Of a DNA stretch of 64,000 nucleotides, positions 45,264 to 55,787 are shown one piece after another. The first letter of the stretch is position 1; every line of letters starts with the position of its first letter. Below the pieces are notes generated by a model. The model had not been told where the DNA came from. It did no database searches and worked only from the letters and a program-made list of their open reading frames with translations. Source of the stretch: Linum tenue (lineage: Eukaryota > Streptophyta > Magnoliopsida > Malpighiales > Linaceae); NCBI GenBank assembly GCA_946122785.1, contig CAMGYJ010000011.1, positions 42,372,513-42,436,512 on the forward strand, in the 5' to 3' direction. A program made the position numbers and the translations under genes.

Positions 45264-45435
45264 CTTCGGCTATGTTACCATGTCTGTTGTATCCTTATTT
45301 CTTTTAGTTGCTTCCTTAGTATATTTCCTTTCCTTCCTTAACCTTCTCTAGTTTTGATTGATTGAGTGCTTTCCTTTTATTGTTCGTGTTTCAGTCTTTA
45401 TATTGCTTGTCTGCTCAGTCTGGTGTGTATAGCCC

Positions 45436-46482
45436 ATGTCTAAACTTTTCCTTGCTTCAGTGTCAGCCATGGTTTATGCTTTTGCTCTGACTTATTCCGG
45501 GGCACATTTCCATGAGCCTGTCATTGCAAACTATCATCGTCACACTCAGTCGTTTGAAAATCGCCCTATCAATCCCGCTACCATTGTTCACCTCCCTGAT
45601 TTTGTGCCTTTAGGCCTAGATGTGATGCCCTTTGTTTATAATCTAGGTTGGGAATTTCTCCCGATGCCTGATTTTACCTCCTCTCTCATCTGTCCTGAGG
45701 CTGTTAGGGTATTCTTCTCAAATCTGAGGTATTTTGATCTCCAAACTCGCACTATTAGCTCTCTGGTTCATGGTCATATGATGACCCTTCCGCTTTCTGA
45801 CATCAGTCGTCTCCTCAATATTCCTGCTTTTGGAGAAGCACTGGCCCATCCTGATGAACTTCCTCTTTTTAACTTCGATATCACTACTGAGGCTGTTCAT
45901 CTCACTGGTCATGAACCTGATCAAGATAGTACCTTCTCTACTGGTCTTTTACCTCCCTCTTTGAAAGCCTTTCATCACATTCTCACCAAAGTATTTCTGG
46001 CTCGTTCGATTTTTCTGGATCGTGTTCTTCCTTTGGATCTGTGGATCTTGGCACATGCTGTTGCTGCTGTTCCGTTGGACTTCTCTCATCTGCTATTTGG
46101 AGCTCTTCTCCCCTTCATTGATCACAACTTCCATGCCCTTCTTCCTTTTGGGGCTATAATCACTCGCCTATTGCTTGCTCTGCCTCTAAATCTCTCAGCC
46201 TATCGTACTGAATCCCCTTCACTTTGGCTCACTGCAAATGATGTTTTGGAGGAGATTGGGATTGCGATTGAGGGGGAGAGTCCCTTCATAGATTGGCTCA
46301 GCAGTGAGTCCGAGGAAGATGGAGAGGTTGAAGCTAGAGAAGCTCCTGAAGAAGAAGCCCCTGCCCTCTTACCATCCTTTGCAGCCGCCCTTCAAGACCT
46401 GTATGGCTCCGATTCTGAATCAGACTCTCCTGTTGTCCTTAAGACAGATGCTGTGTCATCTAGTGACAGCTCTGATCCTTGA
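45436..46482 (+). CDS. Third ORF in envelope position of the Sirevirus-like Copia
   Basis: Intact, 348 residues, 173 bp after pol and 271 bp before the 3' LTR. The N-terminus MSKLFLASVSAMVYAFALTY is hydrophobic and could be a signal or anchor. The centre (WEFLPMPDFTSSLICPEAVR, VFFSNLRY, DISRLLNIPAFGEAL) resembles the plant transposon-protein domain found in extra ORFs of Athila and Sirevirus elements. A second hydrophobic zone is at about residues 200-255. The tail is very acidic (SSESEEDGEVEAREAPEEEA) and ends Ser/Asp-rich. Function is not established; envelope-like is a positional label. It is open in a copy whose gag is broken, which is unusual. Confidence 0.8.
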   Translation: MSKLFLASVSAMVYAFALTYSGAHFHEPVIANYHRHTQSFENRPINPATIVHLPDFVPLGLDVMPFVYNLGWEFLPMPDFTSSLICPEAVRVFFSNLRYFDLQTRTISSLVHGHMMTLPLSDISRLLNIPAFGEALAHPDELPLFNFDITTEAVHLTGHEPDQDSTFSTGLLPPSLKAFHHILTKVFLARSIFLDRVLPLDLWILAHAVAAVPLDFSHLLFGALLPFIDHNFHALLPFGAIITRLLLALPLNLSAYRTESPSLWLTANDVLEEIGIAIEGESPFIDWLSSESEEDGEVEAREAPEEEAPALLPSFAAALQDLYGSDSESDSPVVLKTDAVSSSDSSDP

Positions 46483-46737
46483 TTTTATTTGAGTCTTGTT
46501 TTGAGAGTTGATGTTCTTAGAGATGTCCTGAACTCAGGGGGAGTTCTTTGTCGAATGTCCTGTCTGGTTTATTTGTTTTGCTTAGTGGATTTAAGTTTTA
46601 TTGGTCAAGAAGGATTCATGTTCTGTTCTACTTCTCAGCTGGTCTTTATATTTCTGTTTTGGTGATCTTCTTCTCTACTGCATCTTGTGTGGATAGTCTG
46701 TTGGTTTATATGCAGGGAAAAGTCAATCGGCAATCTC

Positions 46738-46753
46738 CAACTTAGGGGGAGAT
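46738..46753 (+). other. Polypurine tract of the Sirevirus-like Copia
   Basis: aacttagggggagat directly before the 3' LTR (TGTTGAATT); primes plus-strand DNA in this class. Confidence 0.85.
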
Positions 46754-47536
46754 TGTTGAATTAGGCAAGGAAATCAAGTATGAAGATTGCCTCTTTTTGT
46801 CCGTTGCACCTTTCAGCAGTATCAAAGGAAACAACTAGCTGATTGGAGAGTTTCCTTCTTTGTATCTTAATGGCTAGCTGCTCCTGGTATATATATCTCT
46901 TGGTGCTTGCTCGTGGGAGACACTTTTGTGAAAGCTAGTTAGCGGTACAGGGCTTGAGCTTGGAAATTACTAAAGGGGTTTGACATACACAGGGGTAGAG
47001 GATCTGAGTGTGTCAAGGCAGATCAGATCAGGGTTGATCTGGGCTATCTGTTTTCTTTATCGTTCTGCAATTTCGTTGTGTGTTTTTGTTCTTTCTTTAG
47101 TTTGTTAAAAACTGAAAAATAATAAAGGTCTCCCAGACCATATTCTGGGACGTGGAAGTAAACCATTGCACTTGGGTGAACCACGTTAAAAATATCATGT
47201 GTCATCTCTTTCCCAGCTCTTCTCTTGTGCTTCAAATCACTTCGTTCAATTCTCTGTTCTTCCTCTGTTTCCCCTTGCTGTGTCTCTGTGTTCTGTAAGT
47301 TACAAAGAAGGAAATTACTCTGGATTCCTCGTCTAACTGAGACTGGGCCTTAAGTCTGCCTATTAGTTTTGGCTGTGACGAGTTAAGGTTGGAACGTGGG
47401 CTTGGAATCCTTGGGCCCAGATATAAAGAAGAGAACGAACAGTGTCCGAGACACTCTTCCTTGTCATTTCCTTCCCTGTCTGTTCCCTTTCATTTCCCTT
47501 GAACCCTAAATATACACATCCTCGGTATCGATTTCA
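46754..47536 (+). repeat. 3' LTR of the Sirevirus-like Copia
   Basis: 783 bp, partner of 40241-41022, followed by target duplication gcctc. Confidence 0.92.
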
Positions 47537-47540
47537 GCCT

Positions 47541-48128
47541 CCCCAAATTGATGCGCAGTACGCAACATCAATTTCCCAGAAAGAAACCAATGTCGAGATG
47601 AGGAGACTGCTTTGGTGAGGAGATATGCAGTATGATCTTCAGAGGAAATATAGTGGAGCTTGAGACAACCATCAGCAACTAGTTCCCGGATGTAATGAAC
47701 ATGGACTTCAATATGCTTCGTGCGGTCATGTAGAACATGATTAATTGCTATCTGAATAGCACTGGTATTGTCGCCATGGAGATGCATCAGGCGAGATATA
47801 GGGAAATCAATTTCTTCAAGTAAGCGCCAAAGCCAAATAAGCTCAGAACTAACCTCGGACATCGACCTATATTCCGCTTCTGTAGATGATTTGACACCTT
47901 ATCTTGATTACGACAACACCAGGAGATAAAAGCTCCACCCACTCGCACACACCAGCCGGAAGTAGGGCGTCGGGTGTCTACACAACCTGCAAAGTCTTGG
48001 CTCACCACTGGATGGAAGAAGAAGACCGACATCGCGGGTTGCCTGGTGGTAACGCAGAATACGGTGAACTGCGTGAAGATGAGTGGTACGAGGGGCATAC
48101 ATAAACTGACTGACAACCTGAATAGCAT
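47541..48128 (-). pseudogene. Older Copia RNase H remnant
   Basis: Minus strand: CVDTRRPTSGWCVRVGGAFI, then a shift, SEVSSELIWLWRLLEE, LHGDNTSAIQIAINHVLHDR and TKHIEVHVHYIREL, ending AHQFGEA at the junction with the younger Copia. On the other side of that insertion the frame continues VNVMMRVIYVNVY into the LTR at 40235. The expected STAEAEYR block is broken by the shift, so the enzyme is dead. Confidence 0.85.
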
Positions 48129-48677
48129 ATGCGAGATCCAGACGAGTATGCAGAAGATACATCAAGCTGCCAACTATCTGCCTGTAGTGGGAACCATTAG
48201 GAATCGGCTCACCATCATCCCGGCTAAGCTTCAGGTTTTGTTCCATAGGAGTGGAACATGGAAGACAGTTCTCAAACTGAGCTTGCTCCAATAAGTCGCC
48301 AACGTATTTCCTTTGAGTAAGAAAATTGCCATTGGCATTGCAGTGCACTTCCAATCCTAGAAAGAAGGATAGAGCACCGAGATCCTATGACAAGAATAGA
48401 AGGAGGTGATCTTAGCAACCACCCGTGCCTTAAACCGTTCTAAAGAACCAACGGGAAGAAGTTTAACATTATAGACCCAACGTGATCCTATGACAGGAAT
48501 AGAAGGAGGTGGCCAAGGCATGACGTCCCATGTCCACTGAGCCTCCAAAGCCCCAATCTCCGTCTGCATGGCGGCGTCCCAGTCAGGATGACCCTTCGCT
48601 TGATGATAGTGGCGAGGCACTTCAATAAGAGTGGTAGCATAAGTAACTAATAGACCGATAATTATACATGTTTTCAC
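48129..48677 (-). pseudogene. Older Copia reverse transcriptase remnant with core deletion
   Basis: Minus strand: [40 protein letters not shown] and [11 protein letters not shown] (RT start), then a 30-bp filler (48381-48410), then [14 protein letters not shown] sequence and FLTQRKYVGDLLEQAQFE, YRQIVGSLMYLLHTRLDLAY and HAVHRILRYHQATRDVG (RT end). The middle of RT with the YVDD motif is deleted. The remnant ends near 48648 where the Athila LTR begins; its gag and integrase are not in the window. Confidence 0.85.
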
Positions 48678-50006
48678 CCCTATTCTGAAGCCGTTTGTGA
48701 TGAGGAATCTCGTGTTTTAAGCCGATTTCACGTTAGGTTGGGTGTTTATGTCATATTTCAGGTCCCGGCGTTGGAATCGAGGCGAAGGAACGAGTTCCGG
48801 GTTGAAAGGAGAGAAGTTGGGGCAAAGGAGGCTGTTGGACCAAAATACCCGGCCAAAGGAAGAAATACCCGACCGGGTATATTCTGGCCTTGACCGGGTA
48901 TTTTTTCCTTCGGGCACTCGTGAGAAGCAGAAGGGGGCCCGGGCGATGGCCTTAAATCCCCGGTCGGGGATTATGAGGATAGACCGGGGATTTTTCCTCT
49001 TAGTGGAACAGCGCGTTTTATGAATACCCGATCGAACCCTGAAATACCCGACCGGGTATTTCGACCGGGTATCGCGATGGCAGCTGATAAAAGGTAAAGA
49101 AGACCAATTTTCAGAGGGTTCCGAGTTTTTGAGAGAGAAATCGATTCCTAGAGAGAGAAAGCGACGAACCAGAGTTCCCAAGCGCCATAGATCGATCTTC
49201 AACACCATTGGAGCCCGTCTTGAGCTTGGAGAAGTGCGATTAAACGTCCAGGAGCAGGAATCCAACTTCACAGTATGATTTCCGCGTCTGAATCTGCTTT
49301 TGCTTCTTTCTCTATGGAGTAGTTTCCCCATTCATCTGGGTATGGGGAACCCTAGATTTGTATGCTAGGTCTGATTGTATGAACCCAAGTACAGAGTTTG
49401 TGAATTGATTATATTCGATTGAGGTTTGAATGATTGAATGACTTGAATCCTGATCAAATTCCTGTTGTTTCTGCTTTGACCTGGAATGAGGATATCTGCC
49501 TAGGTTGATAGAGTACCCTTAATCGAAGGTGGCGAATTGGTGACTTTAGTCGAGGAGCCAATTCGCTATTCTGTACCGAAGTTAATTCGGTAGTGGAGGT
49601 TTGGTTCATTAGGGCCTCAATCTATTTACTCCGGTGGAGGTTAGTCGCCCGCTAGAGACTCAGATTGAGAGGGTCTGGAGACCTTTAGTCGAGACTTCAG
49701 GATAATTGAGAACCTTCCGCAGTATAACTTTCATGAAAACTGAACTTGGTAATTACAATCCGACTTAACTGCAGTCTAGGGGGATCCATATCCGGGTGAC
49801 CTCTCTTGACTTGACAACAAACCGTTTACTTGCTTAGTGTTTTGTTTGCTTGAGTTGCACTAAAAGTTCACCGCTAAATAACAAGAATTCACCGAGTAGT
49901 CATCACATCTAGGACCCGGGTTGACATTAAAACCCGACCCGCTATACTACGCTTTAGGAAGTGGTTGCACTTGGCCATTTTCTAGAGTGACAGTAACAGC
50001 TAGTCA
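48648..50006 (+). repeat. First LTR of the Athila derivative
   Basis: 1359 bp; begins TAATAGACCGATAATTATAC (TG changed to TA) and ends ACAGCTAGTCA. Holds the palindromic cluster at 48840-49075. A 204-codon minus-strand ORF inside is kept in both LTRs simply because they are near-identical. Confidence 0.88.
48840..49075. promoter_or_regulatory. Palindrome cluster ATACCCGACCGGGTAT in LTR U3
   Basis: aatacccg and cgggtatt half-sites recur, forming perfect 16-bp palindromes near 48866 and 49045, with a related aatccccggtcggggatt at 48954-48971. The set is present in the second LTR (54474-54710), where one palindrome has a single change. Role unknown; repeated promoter-region binding sites are one possibility. 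Confidence 0.5.
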
Positions 50007-50012
50007 AGTTTT

Positions 50013-50030
50013 TGGCGCCGTTGCCGGGGA
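50013..50030 (+). other. Primer-binding site, tRNA-Asp type
   Basis: TGGCGCCGTTGCCGGGGA, complement of the tRNA-Asp 3' end, as in Athila elements; six bases after the LTR. Confidence 0.92.
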
Positions 50031-50153
50031 CGGCTAGGTTGTTGAAGAAAAGTGATTTCTGTTACTTTAGCATTTTCGTTTTCGCATTGAGTTTTTGTTT
50101 TTCCCACTTGTGCCTTCACGGGTTTGCATTGCTTAATTGTGTGCAGATAGTGC

Positions 50154-52997
50154 ATGACCCGTAGCCAGTCGGGAGGTTTACTGCCGTTGAATCCTGAGAT
50201 TGAGCGCACCTGCAAACAACTTCGGAGACAACAGCGAGCTAGACTGGCTACGGTGGAGCGCCGAGACGGCCAATTGACCAGCGACTCCGAGGACGAGCAC
50301 GAGATGGAAGGCAATCAGAACCCGCCTCCTCAGAACCAGATCCTGGGGAACGACCCAAATCCCCCGGGAGCTGGGAACCATCATCATCCGCCACCACCGG
50401 GTCCCACCTTGGAGTACTACTATACTCCACGGATTGCTGACATCCGCCCGGTCATCCTCTATCCGCCCATCCCTGCAAACAACTTTGAGATCAAGCCATG
50501 CTGGATCCAACTCATCACATCCTCTATCCAGTTCCATGGCTTGAAGGATGAGGAAGCCCGGGTGCATCTTTCCCGTTTTCTGCAGCTGACGAACGGGTTC
50601 AAGCTGAATGGTGTCCCGGATGACGCAATCCGCCTTCATCTCTTCCCCCATTCTCTGGCGGGGAATGCTAAGAGGTGGTTGGAGACCCAGCCCCCATTGT
50701 CCATCACCTCTTGGGACGATCTGGCTGACAAGTTCGTGCACCGGTATTATCCGGCATCGAAGACCACGGAGATCCAGCGGGAGATCACTCACTTCCGCCA
50801 AGAGCCAGATGAGTCACTTCGTGATGCATGGGAGCGGTACATGGGATACTTCTGGCAGTGTCCCCATCATGGCTTCAGCGATGCTTTCACAGTAGGGAAC
50901 TTCTACAGCGCCCTCACTCCAGACAGCCAGAGGGTGATTGAGTCTCTATGCCCAGGAGGGGATATCCTTACTAAGACTCCACCCGAGCTGAACCAGATGA
51001 TCAGTACCTTGGCTGCCCGAGACCACTCCTAGGGGCAGAACAACAGAGGCAGGAACTCCCGGGACCGGGGCGTGCATGCTATGGAGGCCAGGTCCGGGTT
51101 AGAGCAGCAGGTGGCTGAGTTGGTGCAGACATTGAAGCAGCCCAACAGTCTCCTACCGGGCCGAGGTGTAGCTCCGCCTCCAGTCGCTCAGTGTCAGTGG
51201 TGTGAGAGCCCGAACCACCTGGTGGAAGATTGTCAGTCTATGAGGGAGTCCTCTACTCCCCAAGAGCAGGTGGATTTCATCGCCAATGCTCGGCACCTGG
51301 ACCCGTACAGCAGTACCTACAATGAGGGATGGCGCCAGCATCCCAACTTCGCCTGGAGCAGCAACACCAACAAACCACCTGGTTTCCCAGCACCAGCAGG
51401 TGGTTTTCAGCAGAGGCAGCCCTTCCAGGCTAGGCAGGGGCCACCACCACAGCAGCAGCCCTACCAGCCTAGGCAAGGGCAGCCATTCCAGCAGCCCCAG
51501 GGCCAGTTTGCTCAGCCTCCAGCAGCCGCAGCTCCAGATAATCAGATGGCTGATCTGAAGAATATTTTGGCGACATTCATGACCACCAGCCAGGCGAATT
51601 TTGCGAGGGTGGACCAGAGCATAGCCTCTTTGGAGGCAGGTCAGAGGAACCAGGGTGCTATTTTGCAAGATCTACAGCACCAAGTCGGTGTCCTAGCGCG
51701 CCAGCTTACTGCTCGGGCCCCGGGGACTCTACCTGCCACCACCATCCCCAATCCACGGGACCCGCATGAGACCGCCCATGCCATTTTCACCCTGAGCGGC
51801 AGGCCTACATCAGCTGATCCTGCCCCGACCAGGCAGGAGGCACCACTACCTGCTTCAGCACTTCCAGCCGGTGATGCAGAAGCGCGGGTGGAGAAGGAAG
51901 CCCTTGCTCCCAAGCCATAACCAGTGGTGAAGGAGCACATACCCCAGCTTCCCTTCCCCACTCGCCTTCACAAAGACAAGCTGGAGACTGAGTTTGCCAA
52001 GTTTATGGCAATGTTGAAGCAGCTCAACATCAGCGTACCATTTGTGGAAGCACTGTCGAAGATGCCCAAGTACGCGAAGTTCATGAAAGATCTCTGCACC
52101 AACAAGAAGAAACTTGGGGATCTCTCGACAGTGCTGCTGAGCGAGGAATGTTCAGCCATCCTGCAGAACAAGCTGCCCGAAAAGCGCAAGGATCCAGGGA
52201 GTTTTACTATCCCTCTTACTATTGGCAGCATGCATGTAGGAAAGTCCTTGGCGGACCTAGGCGCTAGCATTAATGTCATGCCATACAAATTGTTTAAAAA
52301 GCTAGACCTAGGTGAACTTAGCCCTACTAGGATGAGCATTCAACTAGCTGACCGATCCGTTGTGCATCCTAGGGGTATCATAGAGGATCTGCTTGTTAAA
52401 GTGGGTGCATTCACATATCCTGTTGATTTTGTTATTCTGGATATAAATGATGATGTGGATGTGCCTTTGATTTTAGGGAGACCATTTCTTGCCACCGCCA
52501 AGGCACTTATTGATGTGCATGATGGTAAACTGATCCTGGGTGCTGGGAATGAACAGGCTACTTTTTCTGTGACTGAGTTTGATCACTGTGCTATGATTGC
52601 TGTCACACCTGTGCATGCTATTTCTAACCAGGTACACGAGCCTGTCGTGTATCCGTCTGCATCTCCCATTTTGCAGGACCCTCCTATCGTTCCTTCGCCG
52701 CCACTCCATCGAGCCTCGCCTCCGAACAAAAAGCTCAAGGAGGAGTGGCGGCCAAAGCCGCAGGTGGCTAAGCCTCCACGGAAGAAAGGTGGAGACCACT
52801 ACGAGCTGGTCCCACCCCCTGCACCACGACCACCCTGGCCATCCGAGTACTCACTCGCCTGCATCTTGCCGGATGGCCAGGTCGAGCTGACCACTGCTGG
52901 TGGTTGCAACCGTCGGGTGCACGGTCACCACCTGAAGCTGTACCTCAAGAGCGACGTGGATCCGCTCTTGGAGGCACCTGTTCCTGCACCTCCCTGA
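50154..52997 (+). pseudogene. Athila gag-protease with pol tail; two in-frame stops
   Basis: One reading frame of 948 codons is interrupted only by TAG at 51030-51032 and TAA at 51918-51920. The gag opens MTRSQSGGLLPLNPEIERTC; capsid blocks include LSRFLQLTNGFKLNGVPDDA, IRLHLFPHSLAGNAKRWLE and WDDLADKFVHRYYPASKTTE. A Cys/His segment CQWCESPNHLVEDC and a Gln/Pro-rich linker follow. The protease shows CSAILQNKLPEKRKDPGSFT, active site LADLGASINVMPY and VPLILGRPFLATAKALIDV. After a Pro-rich stretch the ORF ends RRVHGHHLKLYLKSD, which corresponds to the extreme C-terminus of Athila pol. RT, RNase H and integrase are therefore missing from within a preserved frame. Confidence 0.88.
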
Positions 52998-54281
52998 GTA
53001 TCCACCATGGGCGTCCAGCTAAAAGACGGTAAAGAAGCTCTTGTGGGGAGGCAACCCCACCATGGTTTTCATTTATTTGTTTTGTTTCGAGTCGGATTGC
53101 AATTTGGTTCGGTTTGGTTTGTTTTCCTTTGTTTTGGTCGATGTATTATTTGGCTGACCGTTGGACCTAACGTATGTGTTTGAGCTTTTTGGTCTCTTTT
53201 AGCTCTGCCTGTGTTCCCGACTGGTCCATTTCCAGTCCGTCCAATGCCGACTGGTCCATTTCCAGTCTCCTGCAGTCTGTGCACACCGGTAACATCGTTC
53301 CCCTTTCCTTCCATCTTCTCCATTGAGGGCAATGTCGATCTTAAGTGTGGGGGGATGTTTATCTTTTGACTGCATTAGCTCTGTTTGTGTTCTTGGAGCC
53401 TAGTCCACTGTCCAAATTTTTAAATTTGAGGGCTCCAAGTACGTGTTCCTTGCAATTGCCTGCTCAGTATGCTTTGAATTGACAGTCTCTGTAGTGATTT
53501 GCAACCTCGGGAGGTAGTGTAGCACTATGGAGGATGTTGATACATTTAAGAAGTCTCATTTCTTCTTCATATTGTGTTGGTTGATTGAGTGAATTACTGA
53601 TCTTAGGACCCTTGAATGGTGTGGTGTTGTGGACTCTCTGCCTGTAATGGACTCTTGTATCATGTTCTGAATGTAACAGGTGCTCGAAAATGTGCTTTAA
53701 AATAACGTCTCCCGTGCGAATAGGGTGAAAGTGTGTAAGGGGAGACGGGAATCCGTTCCCAATTTCCACCTACTACCTCCAGCCCCCTTACATGTCTTTC
53801 CCCCGCACGAGGCTCGAGACACCCGCTCCTGGCATGGCCGGTAAGAGCCGGGCTCCCGCAAAACCTTTGCTAGGTGGGAGCCCTCGTTTTCTGCAGAAAC
53901 AGGTTGGAACCCGTGAAAAAAAAAGAAAAACAGAAAAACAAGCAAAAAAGAAGAAAGGAAAGGGTTCCAACCATGTTCAAGACGAAAATCGAGCACCTTG
54001 AATTAATGTGAGTCCATGATCTTTTGTTTGTGAGAGTCTCTTCATCCACGATTCATCTGTCCTCTGTTCACTATTTGCCATGATGCCGATTCGAGACTAG
54101 CGTTCTCGCCGAAGAGGCTATGAGATGATTTGTGCGTCGGTTGACCTCGTAAGCTGCTAAATGATCTAGGAAGTCCGCTACCTACGATCGAGGTTGTTTG
54201 TTGCTATAGAGGTCTGGAGAGCTGCATTGGTTTGAGTTAGGTTTGCTTGGGGACAAGCAAACGGTTAAGTGTGGGGGAGTT
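52998..54281 (+). other. Non-coding 3' internal region of the Athila derivative
   Basis: Begins with typical post-pol sequence (aaaagacggtaaagaagctc), contains two ttaagtgtgggggga-like tracts (about 53340 and 54264) and no ORF with recognisable domains. Two tandem gactggtccatttccagt units lie at 53219-53266. The last tract, taagtgtgggggagt before 54282, is the polypurine tract. Confidence 0.7.
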
Positions 54282-55640
54282 TGATAGACCGATAATTATA
54301 CATGTTTTCACCCCTATTCTGAAGCCGTTTGTGATGAGGAATCTCGTGTTTTAAGCCGATTTCACGTTAGGTTGTGCGTTTATGTCATATTTCATGTCCC
54401 GGCGTTGGAATCGAGGCGAAGGAACGAGTTCCGGGTCGAAAGGAGCGAAGTTGGGGCAAAGGAGGCTGTTGGACCAAAATACCCGGCCAAAGGAAGAAAT
54501 ACCCGACTGGGTATATTCTGGCCTTGACCGGGTATTTTTCCCTTCGGGCACTCGTGAGAAGCAGAAGGGGGCCCGGGCGATGGCCTTAAATCCCCGGTCG
54601 GGGATTATGAGGATAGACCGGGGATTTTTCCTCTTAGTGGAACGACGCGTTTTATGAATACCCGGTCGAACCCTGAAATACCCGACCGGGTATTTCGACC
54701 GGGTATCGCGATGGCAGCTGATAAAAGGTAAAGAAGGCCAATTTTCAGAGGGTTCCGAGTTTTTGAGAGAGAAATCGATTCCTAGAGAGAGAAAGCGACG
54801 AACCAGAGTTCCCAAGCGCCATAGATCGATCTTCAACACCATTGGAGCCCGTCTTGAGCTTGGAGAAGTGCGATTAAACGTCCAGGAGCAGGAATCCAAC
54901 TTCACAGTATGATTGCCGCGTCTGAATCTGCTTTTGCTTCTTTCTCTATGGAGTAGTTTCCCCATTCATCTGAGTATGGGGAACCCTAGATTTGTATGCT
55001 AGGTCTGATTGTATGAACCCAAGTACAGAGTTTGTGAATTGATTATATTCGATTGAGGTTTGAATGATTGAATGACTTGAATCCTGATCAAATTCCTGTT
55101 GTTTCTGCTTTGACCTGGAATGAGGATATCTGCCTAGGTTGATAGAGTACCCTTAATCGAAGGTGGCGAATTGGTGACTTTAGTCGAGGAGCCAATTCGC
55201 TATTCTGTACCGAAGTTAATTCGGTAGTGGAGGTTTGGTTCATTAGGGCCTCAATCTGTTTACTCCGGTGGAGGTTAGTCGCCCGCTAGAGACTCAGATT
55301 GAGAGGGTCTGGAGACCTTTAGTCGAGACTTCAGGCTAATTGAGAACCTTCCGCAGTATAACTTTCATGAAAACTGAACTTGGTAATTACAATCCGACTT
55401 AACTGCAGTCTAGGGGGATCCATATCCGGGTGACCTCTCTTGACTTGACAACAAACCGTTTACTTGCTTAGTGTTTTGTTTGCTTGAGTTGCACTTAAAG
55501 TTCACCGCTAAATAACAAGAATTCACCGAGTAGTCATCACATCTAGGACCCGGGTTGACATTAAAACCCGACCCGCTATACTACGCTTTAGGAAGTGGTT
55601 GCACTTGGCCATTTTCTAGAGTGACAGTAACAGCTAGTCA
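54282..55640 (+). repeat. Second LTR of the Athila derivative
   Basis: 1359 bp, same length as the first; begins TGATAGACCGATAATTATAC after the polypurine tract and ends ACAGCTAGTCA. Confidence 0.9.
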
Positions 55641-55646
55641 AGTTTT

Positions 55647-55664
55647 TGGCGCCGTTGCCGGGGA
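55647..55664 (+). other. Second primer-binding site, tRNA-Asp type
   Basis: TGGCGCCGTTGCCGGGGA again after the second LTR, showing that another internal region, not flanking DNA, follows. Confidence 0.92.
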
Positions 55665-55787
55665 CGGCTAGGTTGTTGAAGAAAAGTGATTTCTATTACT
55701 TTAGCATTTTCGTTTTCGCATTGAGTTTTTGTTTTTCCCACTTGTGCCTTCACGGGTTTACATTGCTTAATTGTGTGCAGATAGTGC

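Larger units (their letters stand above)
40241..47536 (+). mobile_element. Sirevirus-like Copia retrotransposon with third ORF
   Basis: This 7296-bp element has LTRs at 40241-41022 and 46754-47536 (about 2% apart by eye), 5-bp duplication gcctc (40236-40240 and 47537-47541), a primer-binding site at 41025 and a polypurine tract before the 3' LTR. Order is gag, protease, integrase, RT, RNase H, then a separate ORF of 348 codons in the envelope position, as in Sirevirus (SIRE1-type) Copia elements. Gag and the first half of pol have stops and two homopolymer-associated shifts; the second half of pol and ORF3 are open. Confidence 0.92.

Noticed and set aside
48717..49331. 204-codon minus-strand ORF, repeated at 54351-54965
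   Set aside because: It lies wholly inside the two near-identical Athila LTRs; its conservation follows from LTR identity and no domain is visible.
50178..50801. 207-codon minus-strand ORF (and its twin at 55812-56435)
   Set aside because: Exact antisense of the gag reading frame; a shadow.
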